A stretch of 64,000 bases of DNA, taken from positions 186,001 through 250,000 of the forward strand of contig NZ_FTOG01000001.1 in the NCBI RefSeq assembly GCF_900156655.1, read 5' to 3'. The position numbers and the translations under genes are program-made. Shown here piece by piece: positions 17,563 to 26,552 of the stretch. The DNA comes from Rhodobacter aestuarii (GTDB lineage Bacteria; Pseudomonadota; Alphaproteobacteria; Rhodobacterales; Rhodobacteraceae). The notes beneath the pieces were generated by a model. That model was given only the letters and a program-made list of their open reading frames with translations. It ran no database searches and was not told the origin of the DNA. The first letter of the stretch is position 1, and every line of letters begins with the position of its first letter.

Positions 17563-19388
17563 ATATCGTCACTCAGAACTGCACGCTCTCTGACGCCCAT
17601 CTGCCACATAGTGTCCGGCTCGAGTACCGCGACGATGGCGCGATGATCTTGCGTTCCGCGCATCCGCTGGACCCGTCGGTGGCCTCAACCGGGGATTGGC
17701 TGCACCGCTGGGCCGCCGTGACGCCGGACCGGGTGTTTTTGTCGGAACGCGCGGGCGCGGGATGGCGCGAACTGACCTATGCGCAGGTCTTGGCGCATGT
17801 CCGGGCGATTGGTGCGGCGCTCTTGGCGCGTGGGCTTGATGCGAAAACCCCGATCGTGATCCTATCCGGCAATGGCATCGACCACGCGCTGATCGCCTTT
17901 GGGGCGCAATATGTGGGCGTGCCGGTTGTGCCGGTGGCCGAGCAATATTCCCTGATCCCCGAGGCCCATTCGCGGCTGAGCTATGTCTTGCGCAAGGTGC
18001 GCCCGGCGATGGCCTTTGTGGAAAATGCAAAAACCTTCGCCGCGGCCTTGGCGCTGCCCGATCTGGATGGGGTTGAGATCGTCGCCTCCCAAACCGAAGG
18101 CGCGGGGCGGGCCGTCACCCCCTTTGCCGATCTACTGTCGGCGGAGCCGGATATTGGCCTTGATATCGCCCATTCAAAGGTTGGACCGGACACGGTGGCC
18201 AAGATCCTTTTTACCTCGGGGTCGTCTTCCGATCCGAAGGGGGTTTTGACCACACAGCGGATGATGTGCGCCAATCAGGCCCAGATTGCCTCGGTCTTGC
18301 CGTTCTTGAAGACCCGCCCGCCGCGCATTCTGGATTGGCTGCCGTGGAACCATGTTTTTGGCGGATCGCACAATCTCAACATGATGCTGGCCAATGGCGG
18401 CACGCTTTGCATTGATCACGGCAAACCCACCTCTGCTGGCTTGCCGACCACGCTTGCCAATATCCGCGAGCGGATGGGCACGATGTCCTTCAATGTGCCG
18501 GTTGGCTATTCCATGCTGGTGCATGAGATGGAGCAAGACAAAGCCCTGCGTGAGGCGTTTTTCCAAGACCTTGATCTGATTTTCTACGCGGGCGCGTCGT
18601 TGCGGCAAGAAGTCTGGACCCGGTTGGAAGACTTCGCACGCGAGGTGAGCGGGCGTGTGCCGTTGATGATTTCAAGCTGGGGCCTGACCGAAACCGCCCC
18701 CGCTTGCGTCATGCTGCATGAGCCGGTCACGCGCTCGGGCCTGATTGGTGTGCCCTTGCCAGGGGTCGAGGTGAAGCTCTTGCCCGACCCGGATCTGCGC
18801 TGCGAGATTCGCGTGCGGGGCCCCAATATCATGCCCGGCTATTTCGAAGATGCCGAACGCTCTGCCGCCGCTTTCGATGATGAAGGGTTCTTTGTCACCG
18901 GCGATGCGGTGCGCTTTGTCGATCCACAGCACCCCGAGCGCGGGCTCGTCTTCGATGGACGCGTGTCAGAAGATTTCAAACTGACCACGGGCACGTGGGT
19001 GCAAGCGGGGCGGCTGCGGATGGAGGCGCTCGAACAGCTGCGCGACCTTGTGCAGGATGTCGTGATTTGCGGCCATGACCGGGGTGAGATCGGGCTCTTT
19101 ATCTTCCCCAAGCCCGATCATGTTCATGGCGACAACACCTCGGAAGGGGCGGTCATCGACCCGGTTTTGCAAATCGAGATCGAGGCCGTGATGCGCGAAA
19201 TGGCCCGAAAGGCGACGGGGTCGGCCAAGCGCATTTCACGCGCCCTGATCTTGGCCGAGCCGCCCTCGCTCAAGGATGGTGAGGTGACCGACAAGGGCTC
19301 GCTCAATGTGCGCAAGATCATCACCCGCCGCGCCGATCTGCTGGAGCGGCTTTATGACAACGAAGATCCCGGTCTGATCCGGGTGTGA
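17559..19388 (+). CDS. fcs: Feruloyl-CoA synthase-like acyl-CoA ligase
   Basis: A 609-residue ANL-superfamily enzyme. The AMP-binding loop is LFTSGSSSDPKGVLTT (about 215-230), the A5 motif SSWGLTETAP and the hinge VFDGRVSEDFKLTTGTWV. The TTGTWVQAGRLR signature is typical of feruloyl-CoA synthases. About 610 residues is the usual length. It should activate ferulate, p-coumarate or caffeate with ATP and CoA, committing the acid to side-chain shortening. The gene is coupled to the MarR gene (ATGA). Confidence 0.9.
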   Translation: MNIVTQNCTLSDAHLPHSVRLEYRDDGAMILRSAHPLDPSVASTGDWLHRWAAVTPDRVFLSERAGAGWRELTYAQVLAHVRAIGAALLARGLDAKTPIVILSGNGIDHALIAFGAQYVGVPVVPVAEQYSLIPEAHSRLSYVLRKVRPAMAFVENAKTFAAALALPDLDGVEIVASQTEGAGRAVTPFADLLSAEPDIGLDIAHSKVGPDTVAKILFTSGSSSDPKGVLTTQRMMCANQAQIASVLPFLKTRPPRILDWLPWNHVFGGSHNLNMMLANGGTLCIDHGKPTSAGLPTTLANIRERMGTMSFNVPVGYSMLVHEMEQDKALREAFFQDLDLIFYAGASLRQEVWTRLEDFAREVSGRVPLMISSWGLTETAPACVMLHEPVTRSGLIGVPLPGVEVKLLPDPDLRCEIRVRGPNIMPGYFEDAERSAAAFDDEGFFVTGDAVRFVDPQHPERGLVFDGRVSEDFKLTTGTWVQAGRLRMEALEQLRDLVQDVVICGHDRGEIGLFIFPKPDHVHGDNTSEGAVIDPVLQIEIEAVMREMARKATGSAKRISRALILAEPPSLKDGEVTDKGSLNVRKIITRRADLLERLYDNEDPGLIRV

Positions 19389-19395
19389 GGCTGAC

Positions 19396-20271
19396 ATGCT
19401 CGATTTTACCAATATCCGCGCGATCGACTTTCATACCCATGCCGAAGAGCCCTGTGGCTGCCACGATGATGATGGCTATGACGATCTGCAATCTTCGATG
19501 GCGCAATACTTTGGTGCGCCTTGGAACCACCCGCCCACGATCCCGCAAACCGCCACGCATTATCGTGCGCAAAACATCGCTGCGGTGATCTTCCCCGTCG
19601 ATGCCGAACGCGAGACCGGCTATCGGCGATATTGCAATGAAGAGGTGGCCGAACTGGCGGCAGAGCATTCTGACGTGCTGATCCCCTTTGCCTCGATTGA
19701 CCCGCATAAGGGCAAGCTTGGGGCGCGCGAAGCCCGTCGGCTGGTGGAAGAGTTCGGCGTGCAGGGTTTCAAATTCCATCCAACGATGCAGGGCTTCTTT
19801 CCCAATGATCGCTTGGCCTATCCGCTTTACGAGGCGATTGCCGAAACCGGCAAGCCCGCGCTGTTCCATACTGGGCAGACCGGCGTTGGCTCTGGGATGC
19901 GCGGCGGCAATGGGATGCGGCTGAAATACTCCAACCCGATGTATATCGACGATGTGGCGGTCGATTTCCCTGATATGCCGATCATCTTGGCGCATCCCTC
20001 TTTCCCGTGGCAGGAAGAGGCGCTTTCGGTGGCAACCCATAAGCCCAATGTTTGGATTGATCTTTCCGGTTGGTCGCCGAAGTATTTCCCGGAAATCCTT
20101 GTGCGTTATGCTAACACGCTTTTGAAGGATCGGATGCTTTTTGGCTCTGACTGGCCGATGATCGCGCCCGAAAAATGGCTTGATGCTTTTGAAAAGGCGG
20201 GCTTTCGCGATGATGTCCGGCCCCGCATCCTCAAGGATAATGCGCTCAAACTGCTGGGGGCCGCGCCATGA
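19396..20271 (+). CDS. Amidohydrolase-2 family protein, probable aryl beta-ketoacyl-CoA hydrolase
   Basis: A 291-residue TIM-barrel amidohydrolase with the metal motif IDFHTHAEEP, FKFHPTMQGFF, LFHTGQTG, ILAHPSFPW and LFGSDWPM, so all expected metal and acid residues are present. In the Agrobacterium hydroxycinnamate cluster a protein of this family cleaves 4-hydroxyphenyl-beta-ketoacyl-CoA to acetyl-CoA and the aromatic acid. The same order of genes supports that role here. It overlaps the acyl-CoA dehydrogenase gene by 4 bp. A decarboxylase role, common in this superfamily, is the alternative. Confidence 0.8.
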   Translation: MLDFTNIRAIDFHTHAEEPCGCHDDDGYDDLQSSMAQYFGAPWNHPPTIPQTATHYRAQNIAAVIFPVDAERETGYRRYCNEEVAELAAEHSDVLIPFASIDPHKGKLGAREARRLVEEFGVQGFKFHPTMQGFFPNDRLAYPLYEAIAETGKPALFHTGQTGVGSGMRGGNGMRLKYSNPMYIDDVAVDFPDMPIILAHPSFPWQEEALSVATHKPNVWIDLSGWSPKYFPEILVRYANTLLKDRMLFGSDWPMIAPEKWLDAFEKAGFRDDVRPRILKDNALKLLGAAP

Positions 20272-21878
20272 CCTCGTTTTCAGCTCCGGTGGAAGATATT
20301 CTTTTCGCGCTAGAGGTGGCGGGCGCGCCGCAATTGCCCGAGTGGGATGGCGATCTTGCGCAAGCTGTGCTCGATCATTTCGCCGCTTTTGCGCAAGGCG
20401 AGATCGCGCCGCTCGATGCGCTCGGCGATGCGCAAGGGTGCCGCCTGGAGGCGGGGCAGGTGCGCATGCCCGATGGCTTTGGCCATGTCTACGCCAATTA
20501 CGTGGACCAAGGCTGGCACGCTCTGTCTTTGCCAGAGGCGCTGGGCGGGCAGGCGGCGCCCGCGCCCCTCAGCGGCGCTGTGTCAGAGATTTTTGCGGGG
20601 GCCTGTCATGCGCTCGAAATGGTGACGGGCCTTGTGCCGGGGGCCGCGCGCGTGTTGCTGCGTTTCGGATCAGAGGCGCAGCAGGCCAAGCATCTGCCCG
20701 ATCTCGCTTCAGGTGCAGCGCTGGCGACGATGTGCCTGACCGAACCCGGCGCAGGATCAGACCTTTCGGCCATCCGCACCCGCGCCAAGCGGGAGGGGGA
20801 GGGCTGGCGGATCACTGGGGAGAAGATTTTCATCTCGGGCGGGGGGCAGGATATGTCTGAGAGCATCCTGCATCTGATCTTGGCCCGTACGGGTTCGGCC
20901 GAGGCGGGGGTGAAGGGATTATCGCTGTTTCTTGCGCGCTCTGGCGGGGCCTTTGGGGCGAATGGGATCGCGGTGGCCCGGCTTGAGGAAAAGCTTGGCC
21001 TGCATGCCTCTCCGACCTGCCATATGGTGTTTGACAAAACGGAAGCGGAATTGATTGGGGAAGAGGGGGCGGGGCTTACCTCCATGTTTACGCTGATGAA
21101 CCATGCGCGGTTGGACGTGGCCTTGCAGGGCGTGGCCCATGCGGCGCGGGCGCATCGGATCGCCATGGCACATGCGTTGGAACGCCAGCAGGGCCGCTGC
21201 CCCGATGGCAGCCCCGCGCGGCTGGTAGATCATGCCGATGTGCGCCGCATGTTGGACCGACAACGGGCGCTTGAACTGTCCAGCCGGGCCATGTGCCAGT
21301 TGGCGCTGGTCGAAATGGCGCGTGGCACCCGACCCGAATTGCTTGAGTTCTTGACGCCGCTTGTCAAAATTGCCGCGACCGAGGCTGGGATCGAGGCGGC
21401 CGATCTCGGCATCCAGATCCTCGGGGGCTATGGCTATCTGACCGAATATCGCGTGTCGCAAACGTGGCGTGATGCCCGCATCACCTCGATTTACGAGGGC
21501 GCGAATGGCGTCCATGCCGGTGCCTTGGCGGGGCGGTTGTTGCGATGGAAGGGTGGGGCTGCGGCCACCGCTTTCGCAGAACTGGTGCGTGACTTGGCGC
21601 CAGAGGTTCCTGAGGTCATGCAAAAGCTCGCGCAGTGGCGGGAGATGCGATCCGAATTGCTGATTGCGTCAGATCCTGGGGCACAGGCGTGGGAATTTGC
21701 CCAGCTCTCTGCGCGGCTGCTCCAAACAGCCTTGTGGCATCGCATGGCGATGATGGCCGATCACGCCCACGATCCTGCGGAAATCCGCCGTCTGGCGGCG
21801 CAGCATCTGCCCACGTCTTCAAAAGGCGGGCGAGGTGTCGCGGTGGAACGTGCCCCAGAAACGGTCATGCTTTCCTGA
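20268..21878 (+). CDS. Acyl-CoA dehydrogenase family protein
   Basis: 536 residues, with CLTEPGAGSDLSAIRT (FAD contact), GEKIFISGGGQDMSE, and LGGYGYLTEYRVSQTWRDAR followed by ITSIYEGANGVHAG. The latter carries the likely catalytic Glu. The C-terminal extension of over 100 residues is typical of the larger FadE5/AidB-like group. As last gene of the hydroxycinnamate operon it may unsaturate arylpropanoyl-CoA (dihydroferulate, phloretate), letting saturated side chains enter the same route; that is inference. Confidence 0.85.
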   Translation: MTSFSAPVEDILFALEVAGAPQLPEWDGDLAQAVLDHFAAFAQGEIAPLDALGDAQGCRLEAGQVRMPDGFGHVYANYVDQGWHALSLPEALGGQAAPAPLSGAVSEIFAGACHALEMVTGLVPGAARVLLRFGSEAQQAKHLPDLASGAALATMCLTEPGAGSDLSAIRTRAKREGEGWRITGEKIFISGGGQDMSESILHLILARTGSAEAGVKGLSLFLARSGGAFGANGIAVARLEEKLGLHASPTCHMVFDKTEAELIGEEGAGLTSMFTLMNHARLDVALQGVAHAARAHRIAMAHALERQQGRCPDGSPARLVDHADVRRMLDRQRALELSSRAMCQLALVEMARGTRPELLEFLTPLVKIAATEAGIEAADLGIQILGGYGYLTEYRVSQTWRDARITSIYEGANGVHAGALAGRLLRWKGGAAATAFAELVRDLAPEVPEVMQKLAQWREMRSELLIASDPGAQAWEFAQLSARLLQTALWHRMAMMADHAHDPAEIRRLAAQHLPTSSKGGRGVAVERAPETVMLS

Positions 21879-21939
21879 CCCCATGCGACACGGGCGGTTT
21901 GGCCTGTGATCCTTTGACAAAACCGCGACGGTGCCGATC

Positions 21940-22374
21940 TTACGAGGCGTCGTCGCGGTGGATTGCTTTGGTTAAAAGCGCGATCAGTTGCGTGCGCTCC
22001 GCCGCATCAAGATTGTCGAGCATCTGATCTTGTGCCCGCCGTACTGCGGGCCAAACCGTGCGCAAAAGCGCTGCCCCGCGGTCGGTGAGCTGTAGGTTGC
22101 GGGCGCGTCGGTCGGTTTTTGACACGCTGCGTTCAACCAGCCCGCGCGCTTCGAGCCGCGCAACCACGCCGCCGATCGTCACCCTGTCATAGGCAATTGC
22201 GGCCGCCAAGGTGGCCTGCTCGATCCCCGGTTTGCGCTCAAGTGTGGCCAGCGCCGCAAATTGCACCGGTGTCAGGTCGAACCCCGCTGCCTGCGTTTCT
22301 GCCGTAAAGGTCGCCACCGCCTGCTGTTGCATGCGGCGGATCAGGTGGCCGGGCAGGGTTTTGATCGTTTCCAT
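21940..22374 (-). CDS. MarR-family regulator, divergent from the gentisate operon
   Basis: A 144-residue winged-helix protein: LTPVQFAALATLERKPGIEQ, LAAAIAYDRVTIGGVVARLE (recognition helix) and the wing VSKTDRRARNLQLTDRG. It is transcribed away from gentisate 1,2-dioxygenase across a 149-bp AT-rich gap, the classic position for a local repressor. Its ligand is probably an intermediate such as 3-hydroxybenzoate or gentisate. Confidence 0.88.
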   Translation of the reverse strand: METIKTLPGHLIRRMQQQAVATFTAETQAAGFDLTPVQFAALATLERKPGIEQATLAAAIAYDRVTIGGVVARLEARGLVERSVSKTDRRARNLQLTDRGAALLRTVWPAVRRAQDQMLDNLDAAERTQLIALLTKAIHRDDAS

Positions 22375-22455
22375 CTTTTCCTTTTACGGCATGGGGTTGT
22401 GCGGCTCAAGCACGGGCTGATGCGAGACAAATACGATGACTGAGATTCATCATTA

Positions 22456-22487
22456 TTGACACGTATACTTATAATTAGCATACTTAC
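22456..22487 (+). promoter_or_regulatory. Gentisate operon promoter with repeated ATACTTA motif
   Basis: TTGACA at 22456-22461 is spaced 17 bp from CATACT (22479-22484), a good sigma-70-type promoter about 35 bp before the GDO start. GTATACTTA (22463-22471) and GCATACTTA (22478-22486) are direct repeats 15 bp apart that flank or overlap the core promoter, an arrangement suited to repression by the divergent MarR protein. Confidence 0.5.
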
Positions 22488-22523
22488 AAATATCGAATCG
22501 TCTTGGTTTAGGGAGGACCGACG

Positions 22524-23600
22524 ATGCAAAACGCCATGCAGCCGGCGGAAAGTCCGGCGCTGCGTCAGCTTTATTCTGATTTCAAAACACAGCATCTGAA
22601 CCCGCTTTGGACCCAGCTTGGGGATCTGATGCCGCGCCATCCACGCCCAAAAGCGCAGGCCCATCTGTGGAAATGGGCCGATCTTTATCCGCTCGCACAG
22701 GCTTCGGGAGAGCTTGTGCCGGTGGGCCGGGGCGGGGAGCGGCGCGCCATTGGGCTCGCCAATCCGGGGCTGGGCGGGGAAGCCTATATTTCGCCAACCC
22801 TCTGGTGCGCGATCCAATATCTTGGCCCGAAAGAGACCGCGCCGGAACATCGCCATTCGCAAAATGCGTTCCGCTTCGTGGTGGAGGGCGAGGGGGTCTG
22901 GACGGTGGTCAATGGTGATCCGGTGCGGATGTCGCGCGGCGATTTTCTGCTCACTCCGGGGTGGAACTTCCACGGCCATCACAATGAGACCGATCAGCCG
23001 ATGGCTTGGATCGACGGGCTCGATATTCCGTTTTCATTCCAAAATGATGTGGGGTTCTTCGAATTTGGCTCGGATCGGGTGACCGATTATGCCACGCCGC
23101 AATATTCACGGGGCGAGCGGCTTTGGTGTCATCCGGGGCTGCGCCCGCTTTCGCAGCTTGCCAATACGGTCTCGTCGCCGATTGGGGCCTACCGTTGGGA
23201 CTATACCGATGCCGCGCTGAGCCAGCAGTTGCTTTTGGAAGAAGAGGGGCATCCGGCGACGGTGGAGCAAGGCCATGCGGCGGTGCGATATGTGAACCCG
23301 ACCACCGGCGGTGATGTGATGCCAACGATCCGGGCCGAGTTCCATCGCCTGCGTCCGGGCATCGAAACGCCGACCCGGCGCGATGTGGGCTCGACGGTGT
23401 TCCAAGTCTTTGAAGGGCGTGGTGCGGTCGCTATGGGCGGGGTAACGCATCAGCTTGAAAAGGGCGATATTTTCGTGATCCCCTCTTGGATCGCATGGTC
23501 GCTTCAGGCCGAGACGATGCTGGATCTCTTTCGCTTCTCGGATGCGCCGATCATGGAGCGGTTGAATTTTGACCGCAGCTTGATTGAAGAAACCACTTGA
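22524..23600 (+). CDS. Gentisate 1,2-dioxygenase
   Basis: A 358-residue bicupin. The first cupin shows APEHRHSQNAFRFVVEGEGV and later WNFHGHHNETD, supplying the Fe(II)-binding histidines; the second begins near TRRDVGSTVFQVFEGRGAV and ends KGDIFVIPSWIAWSL. Opening sequence LYSDFKTQHLNPLWTQLGDL is typical of gentisate dioxygenases. The enzyme opens gentisate to maleylpyruvate using oxygen. It heads the operon, with TTAGGGAGGA before the ATG. Confidence 0.92.
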   Translation: MQNAMQPAESPALRQLYSDFKTQHLNPLWTQLGDLMPRHPRPKAQAHLWKWADLYPLAQASGELVPVGRGGERRAIGLANPGLGGEAYISPTLWCAIQYLGPKETAPEHRHSQNAFRFVVEGEGVWTVVNGDPVRMSRGDFLLTPGWNFHGHHNETDQPMAWIDGLDIPFSFQNDVGFFEFGSDRVTDYATPQYSRGERLWCHPGLRPLSQLANTVSSPIGAYRWDYTDAALSQQLLLEEEGHPATVEQGHAAVRYVNPTTGGDVMPTIRAEFHRLRPGIETPTRRDVGSTVFQVFEGRGAVAMGGVTHQLEKGDIFVIPSWIAWSLQAETMLDLFRFSDAPIMERLNFDRSLIEETT

Positions 23601-23602
23601 TC

Positions 23603-24169
23603 ATGGCGGGCGATTTGGACATGGCCCGCGCCGCGTTGATCGCGCGGCAAGGGACAGGTGCGCGTTATCAGGCGGCCACGGCTCCCGCGCGCGCCTTGGA
23701 ACTGGCCCGGCTTGGCACGGCCTATTTCGCGCGGCGGCTCAATGGTCTCGAAGATGGGGCATTGGGGCAAGCCTCAGCGCGCGCGGGCTGGAGCCGGGCG
23801 CGGGTGGTGGCTTCGGTGGCGCTACAGGCGCGCGAGATTGCACAACTGCTTGAGGCCGCCAGCGGGCAGAGACCCGAGGATTGGGCCGAGACCGATCTCG
23901 CCGCGCTAGAACTGGCCGAAACCTTGCCGCCGCGTGCTCTGCGCCATCTCTTTGCCCATGCCGCGGTGCATCTGGAAGTGGTGTGGCGCGATCTGCCTGC
24001 GGATGCTTGGGCCGAAACGGTCCAGCTTTCCACCGGGGCGGTCGGGATCGCGCAAACACCGAAATTGCGCGCCGAGGTGCTTTGGCTTGGGGCGCTTGAT
24101 CTCGCCAATGGCGCAAGGCTGCGCGACCTGCCCAAGGATCTTCAGGCCCAAGGCCTGCCCGAGCATTGA
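23603..24169 (+). CDS. MDMPI/DinB-fold maleylpyruvate isomerase-like protein
   Basis: A 188-residue helical protein aligning by eye with the N-terminal domain of mycothiol-dependent maleylpyruvate isomerases: GWSRARVVASVALQAREIAQ corresponds to the WTRGHVLTHIARNAD-type helix, and VHLEVVWRDLPADAW to the VHHVDLG region. The His of the first helix seems replaced and the Glu of the second motif absent, so the metal site may be degenerate. Alphaproteobacteria do not make mycothiol, and a glutathione-type isomerase is encoded two genes on. The ATG at 23603 directly follows the dioxygenase stop. Confidence 0.6.
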   Translation: MAGDLDMARAALIARQGTGARYQAATAPARALELARLGTAYFARRLNGLEDGALGQASARAGWSRARVVASVALQAREIAQLLEAASGQRPEDWAETDLAALELAETLPPRALRHLFAHAAVHLEVVWRDLPADAWAETVQLSTGAVGIAQTPKLRAEVLWLGALDLANGARLRDLPKDLQAQGLPEH

Positions 24170-24181
24170 AAGGATACCACG

Positions 24182-24877
24182 ATGACCAACCTGTTCCCGT
24201 CTCCCGAATGGCCCACTGTGCCGGTTTTGGGTGAAGGCGCCGCCTATCCGGTGCATCGGATCTTCTGTGTGGGGCGCAATTATGCCGCCCATGCCGCCGA
24301 GATGGGCGTGGCGGTGGACCGCGAGGCCCCGTTTTACTTCACCAAATCCGCGCTCACCACCACGGCTTCGGGGGCAACCATCCCCTATCCGCCGGGGACC
24401 GAGAATTTCCATTATGAAATGGAACTGGTGATCGCCATCGGGGCGCCCCTTTTCAAAGGCGACAAAGCCGCCGCAGCGGGTGCGATTTATGGCTATGCCT
24501 GCGGGCTCGATATGACGCGGCGTGATTTGCAGCTTGAGGCACGGGCGAAACAGCGGCCGTGGGATTTGGGCAAAGATGTCGAACAATCGGCCGTTTTCGC
24601 CCCAATCACAAAGGCCGCCGCCGTCGGGCCGATTGGTGGCCAACGGATTCATCTCACCGTCAATGACGAAATCCGGCAAGATGCGAAGCTCGACGATCTG
24701 ATCTGGAAGGTCGAAGAGATCGTCTCCCATTTGTCCCACTACTATCACCTTGCGCCGGGCGATTTGATTATGACCGGCACACCAGCAGGCGTGGGTGCCG
24801 TTGTCGCGGGCGATGAAATCAAGGGCGGTATCGACGGGCTTACCCCCGTGGAACTGGTGATCGGAGCGGCAACATGA
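24182..24877 (+). CDS. Fumarylpyruvate hydrolase (FAH family)
   Basis: A 231-residue FAH-fold enzyme with FCVGRNYAAHAAEMG, the metal ligands in HYEMELVIAIG and CGLDMTRRDLQ, and IMTGTPAGVGAV. Size and the RRDLQLEARAKQRPW segment match fumarylpyruvate hydrolases of gentisate pathways (NagK-like). It splits fumarylpyruvate to fumarate and pyruvate. It lies between the two isomerase candidates and overlaps the next gene by 4 bp. Confidence 0.88.
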   Translation: MTNLFPSPEWPTVPVLGEGAAYPVHRIFCVGRNYAAHAAEMGVAVDREAPFYFTKSALTTTASGATIPYPPGTENFHYEMELVIAIGAPLFKGDKAAAAGAIYGYACGLDMTRRDLQLEARAKQRPWDLGKDVEQSAVFAPITKAAAVGPIGGQRIHLTVNDEIRQDAKLDDLIWKVEEIVSHLSHYYHLAPGDLIMTGTPAGVGAVVAGDEIKGGIDGLTPVELVIGAAT

Positions 24878-25521
24878 TCAAGGTTCATGGCTATTTCCGC
24901 TCATCAAGTGCCTATCGGTTGCGGATCGCCTTGAACCTGAAGGGCGTGAAAACGGACTTCACTTCGGTGCATCTGCGCAAAGACGGCGGGCAGCAGAAAA
25001 CTCCGGCGTTTCGGGCCCTGAATCCGCAGGCTTTGGTGCCGGTGGTGCAAGAGGGGGATTTCCGGCTGACGCAATCGCTCGCCATCATCGAATGGCTTGA
25101 TGAAACGCAGCCCGGCCCGAAGCTTATGCCCGAGGATCCGAACCTGCGCGCACAGGTCCGTGCCTTTGCACAGGTGATCGCTTGCGATGTGCATCCGCTA
25201 CAAAATCTGCGCGTGCTGGACTATCTCAAAGCCAATTTTGAGGCCGATCAGGCCGCGCTCGATGCTTGGTGTGGGCGTTGGATTCGCGATGGATTGGCCG
25301 CATGTGAGGCGCTTTTAGAGCAAGGCCCCGAGCACCCGTTTTGCTTTGGCGATCACCCGAGCCTTGCCGATATCTGCCTTGTGCCACAGGTCTTTTCTGC
25401 GGCGCGCTTTGGTGTCGATATCGCCGATTTGCAGCGCATCAACCGTATTTCCAGCGCCTGCGAAGCGCTGCCGGCCTTTGCACAGGCCCATCCAAAAAAT
25501 CAGCCGGACCGAGAGGATTAG
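24874..25521 (+). CDS. Glutathione-dependent maleylpyruvate isomerase (zeta-class GST)
   Basis: 215 residues with the zeta-class glutathione motif SSAYRLRIALNLKG at residues about 11-24, the cis-proline region NPQALVPVV, and the C-terminal FCFGDHPSLADICLVPQV. These belong to maleylacetoacetate/maleylpyruvate isomerases (NagL-like). Placed after dioxygenase and hydrolase genes, its substrate should be maleylpyruvate, converted to fumarylpyruvate with glutathione as cofactor. Confidence 0.9.
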   Translation: MIKVHGYFRSSSAYRLRIALNLKGVKTDFTSVHLRKDGGQQKTPAFRALNPQALVPVVQEGDFRLTQSLAIIEWLDETQPGPKLMPEDPNLRAQVRAFAQVIACDVHPLQNLRVLDYLKANFEADQAALDAWCGRWIRDGLAACEALLEQGPEHPFCFGDHPSLADICLVPQVFSAARFGVDIADLQRINRISSACEALPAFAQAHPKNQPDRED

Positions 25522-25565
25522 GGAGAGCCCCTCGCTCCGCAGGCCGTCATACAGGGAGGAGAGCT

Positions 25566-26552
25566 ATGACATTTGCCAAAGCAAGCCGCGCCACAATTTT
25601 GGCCGCGTTGATGAGCACGGTCGCGCTTGGCGCGCAGGCGCGTGAATTGCGCATGGGGGTGATCACGCCGCCAAGCCATGTCTGGACCAAGGTGGCCAAT
25701 CGCATTGCGGAAAAACTGCCCGAAGCGACCGAGGGCGGTCTGACGCTCGCTGTCTTTCCTGCCGGGCAGCTTGGCTCGGAACAGGAGATGTTTCAGCAAA
25801 TGTCAGCGGGGCTTTTGGATGCTGGTCTGATGACCGCCGCCATCACGAGCCTGCGTGCCCCGTCGATGCAGGGCTGGTTCACACCCTATCTTTTCGCCGA
25901 TGTGGGCGAAGCGGTGCAGGCGTCAAGCCTTCCCGCCGCGCAAGCCATGCTTGATGAGCTTCAAGCCGCGAGCCTGCATGGCATGGGCTATACGTTTGCC
26001 GGGATGCGCCAAATCCTGATGAAGGACGCCGCAGCCCAGTCGGTTGCGGATCTGAGCGGTCAGAAAATTCGCATCGTGCCCTTTCCGGCGATGAAAGTTT
26101 GGTGGGGGGCAATTGATGCGGTGCCGACACCTGTTAACCTGACCGAAGTCTATCAAGCCTTGCAAACTGGGCTGTTGGATGGGATCGACATCGACCTTGA
26201 TGCGCTTGTTGGGCTGAAATTTGACGAGGTGGCAAAGGGGCTGACGGTTACCAATCACATGGCCTTCCCATCGGTGATGATGGTCTCAAACCCGACTTGG
26301 ATGAGCCTCTCGCCCGAAGAGCAGGCGGCTTTCACCGCAGTGGTGGACGAAGCGCTTGCTTGGGGCGCGGATCAGCAGGTGGAGGCCGAAAAGGCCAATT
26401 TGGCAGCCCTCGAAGGCAAGCTTGAGATCGTGCATCTGGCCGACGGTGCCGCGGTTTTTGCCGCAGCCAACGACGCCGTGGGGCAAAGCTTCGCGCAATA
26501 TCCGCTGATCGCGCAGTTTCAGGCCGAAGTTGCCGCGGAGCAAGGCAAGTGA
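25566..26552 (+). CDS. TRAP transporter substrate-binding protein (DctP), gentisate operon
   Basis: 328 residues from the ATG at 25566, preceded by GGGAGGAG. It has a Sec-type signal (ILAALMSTVALGAQA) and the DctP body ELRMGVITPPSHVWTKVANR to LSGQKIRIVPFPAMKVWW. It should deliver an aromatic acid, probably 3-hydroxybenzoate or gentisate, to the DctQM pair downstream. It is clearly distinct from the other DctP of the window, which uses a Tat signal. Confidence 0.87.
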   Translation: MTFAKASRATILAALMSTVALGAQARELRMGVITPPSHVWTKVANRIAEKLPEATEGGLTLAVFPAGQLGSEQEMFQQMSAGLLDAGLMTAAITSLRAPSMQGWFTPYLFADVGEAVQASSLPAAQAMLDELQAASLHGMGYTFAGMRQILMKDAAAQSVADLSGQKIRIVPFPAMKVWWGAIDAVPTPVNLTEVYQALQTGLLDGIDIDLDALVGLKFDEVAKGLTVTNHMAFPSVMMVSNPTWMSLSPEEQAAFTAVVDEALAWGADQQVEAEKANLAALEGKLEIVHLADGAAVFAAANDAVGQSFAQYPLIAQFQAEVAAEQGK

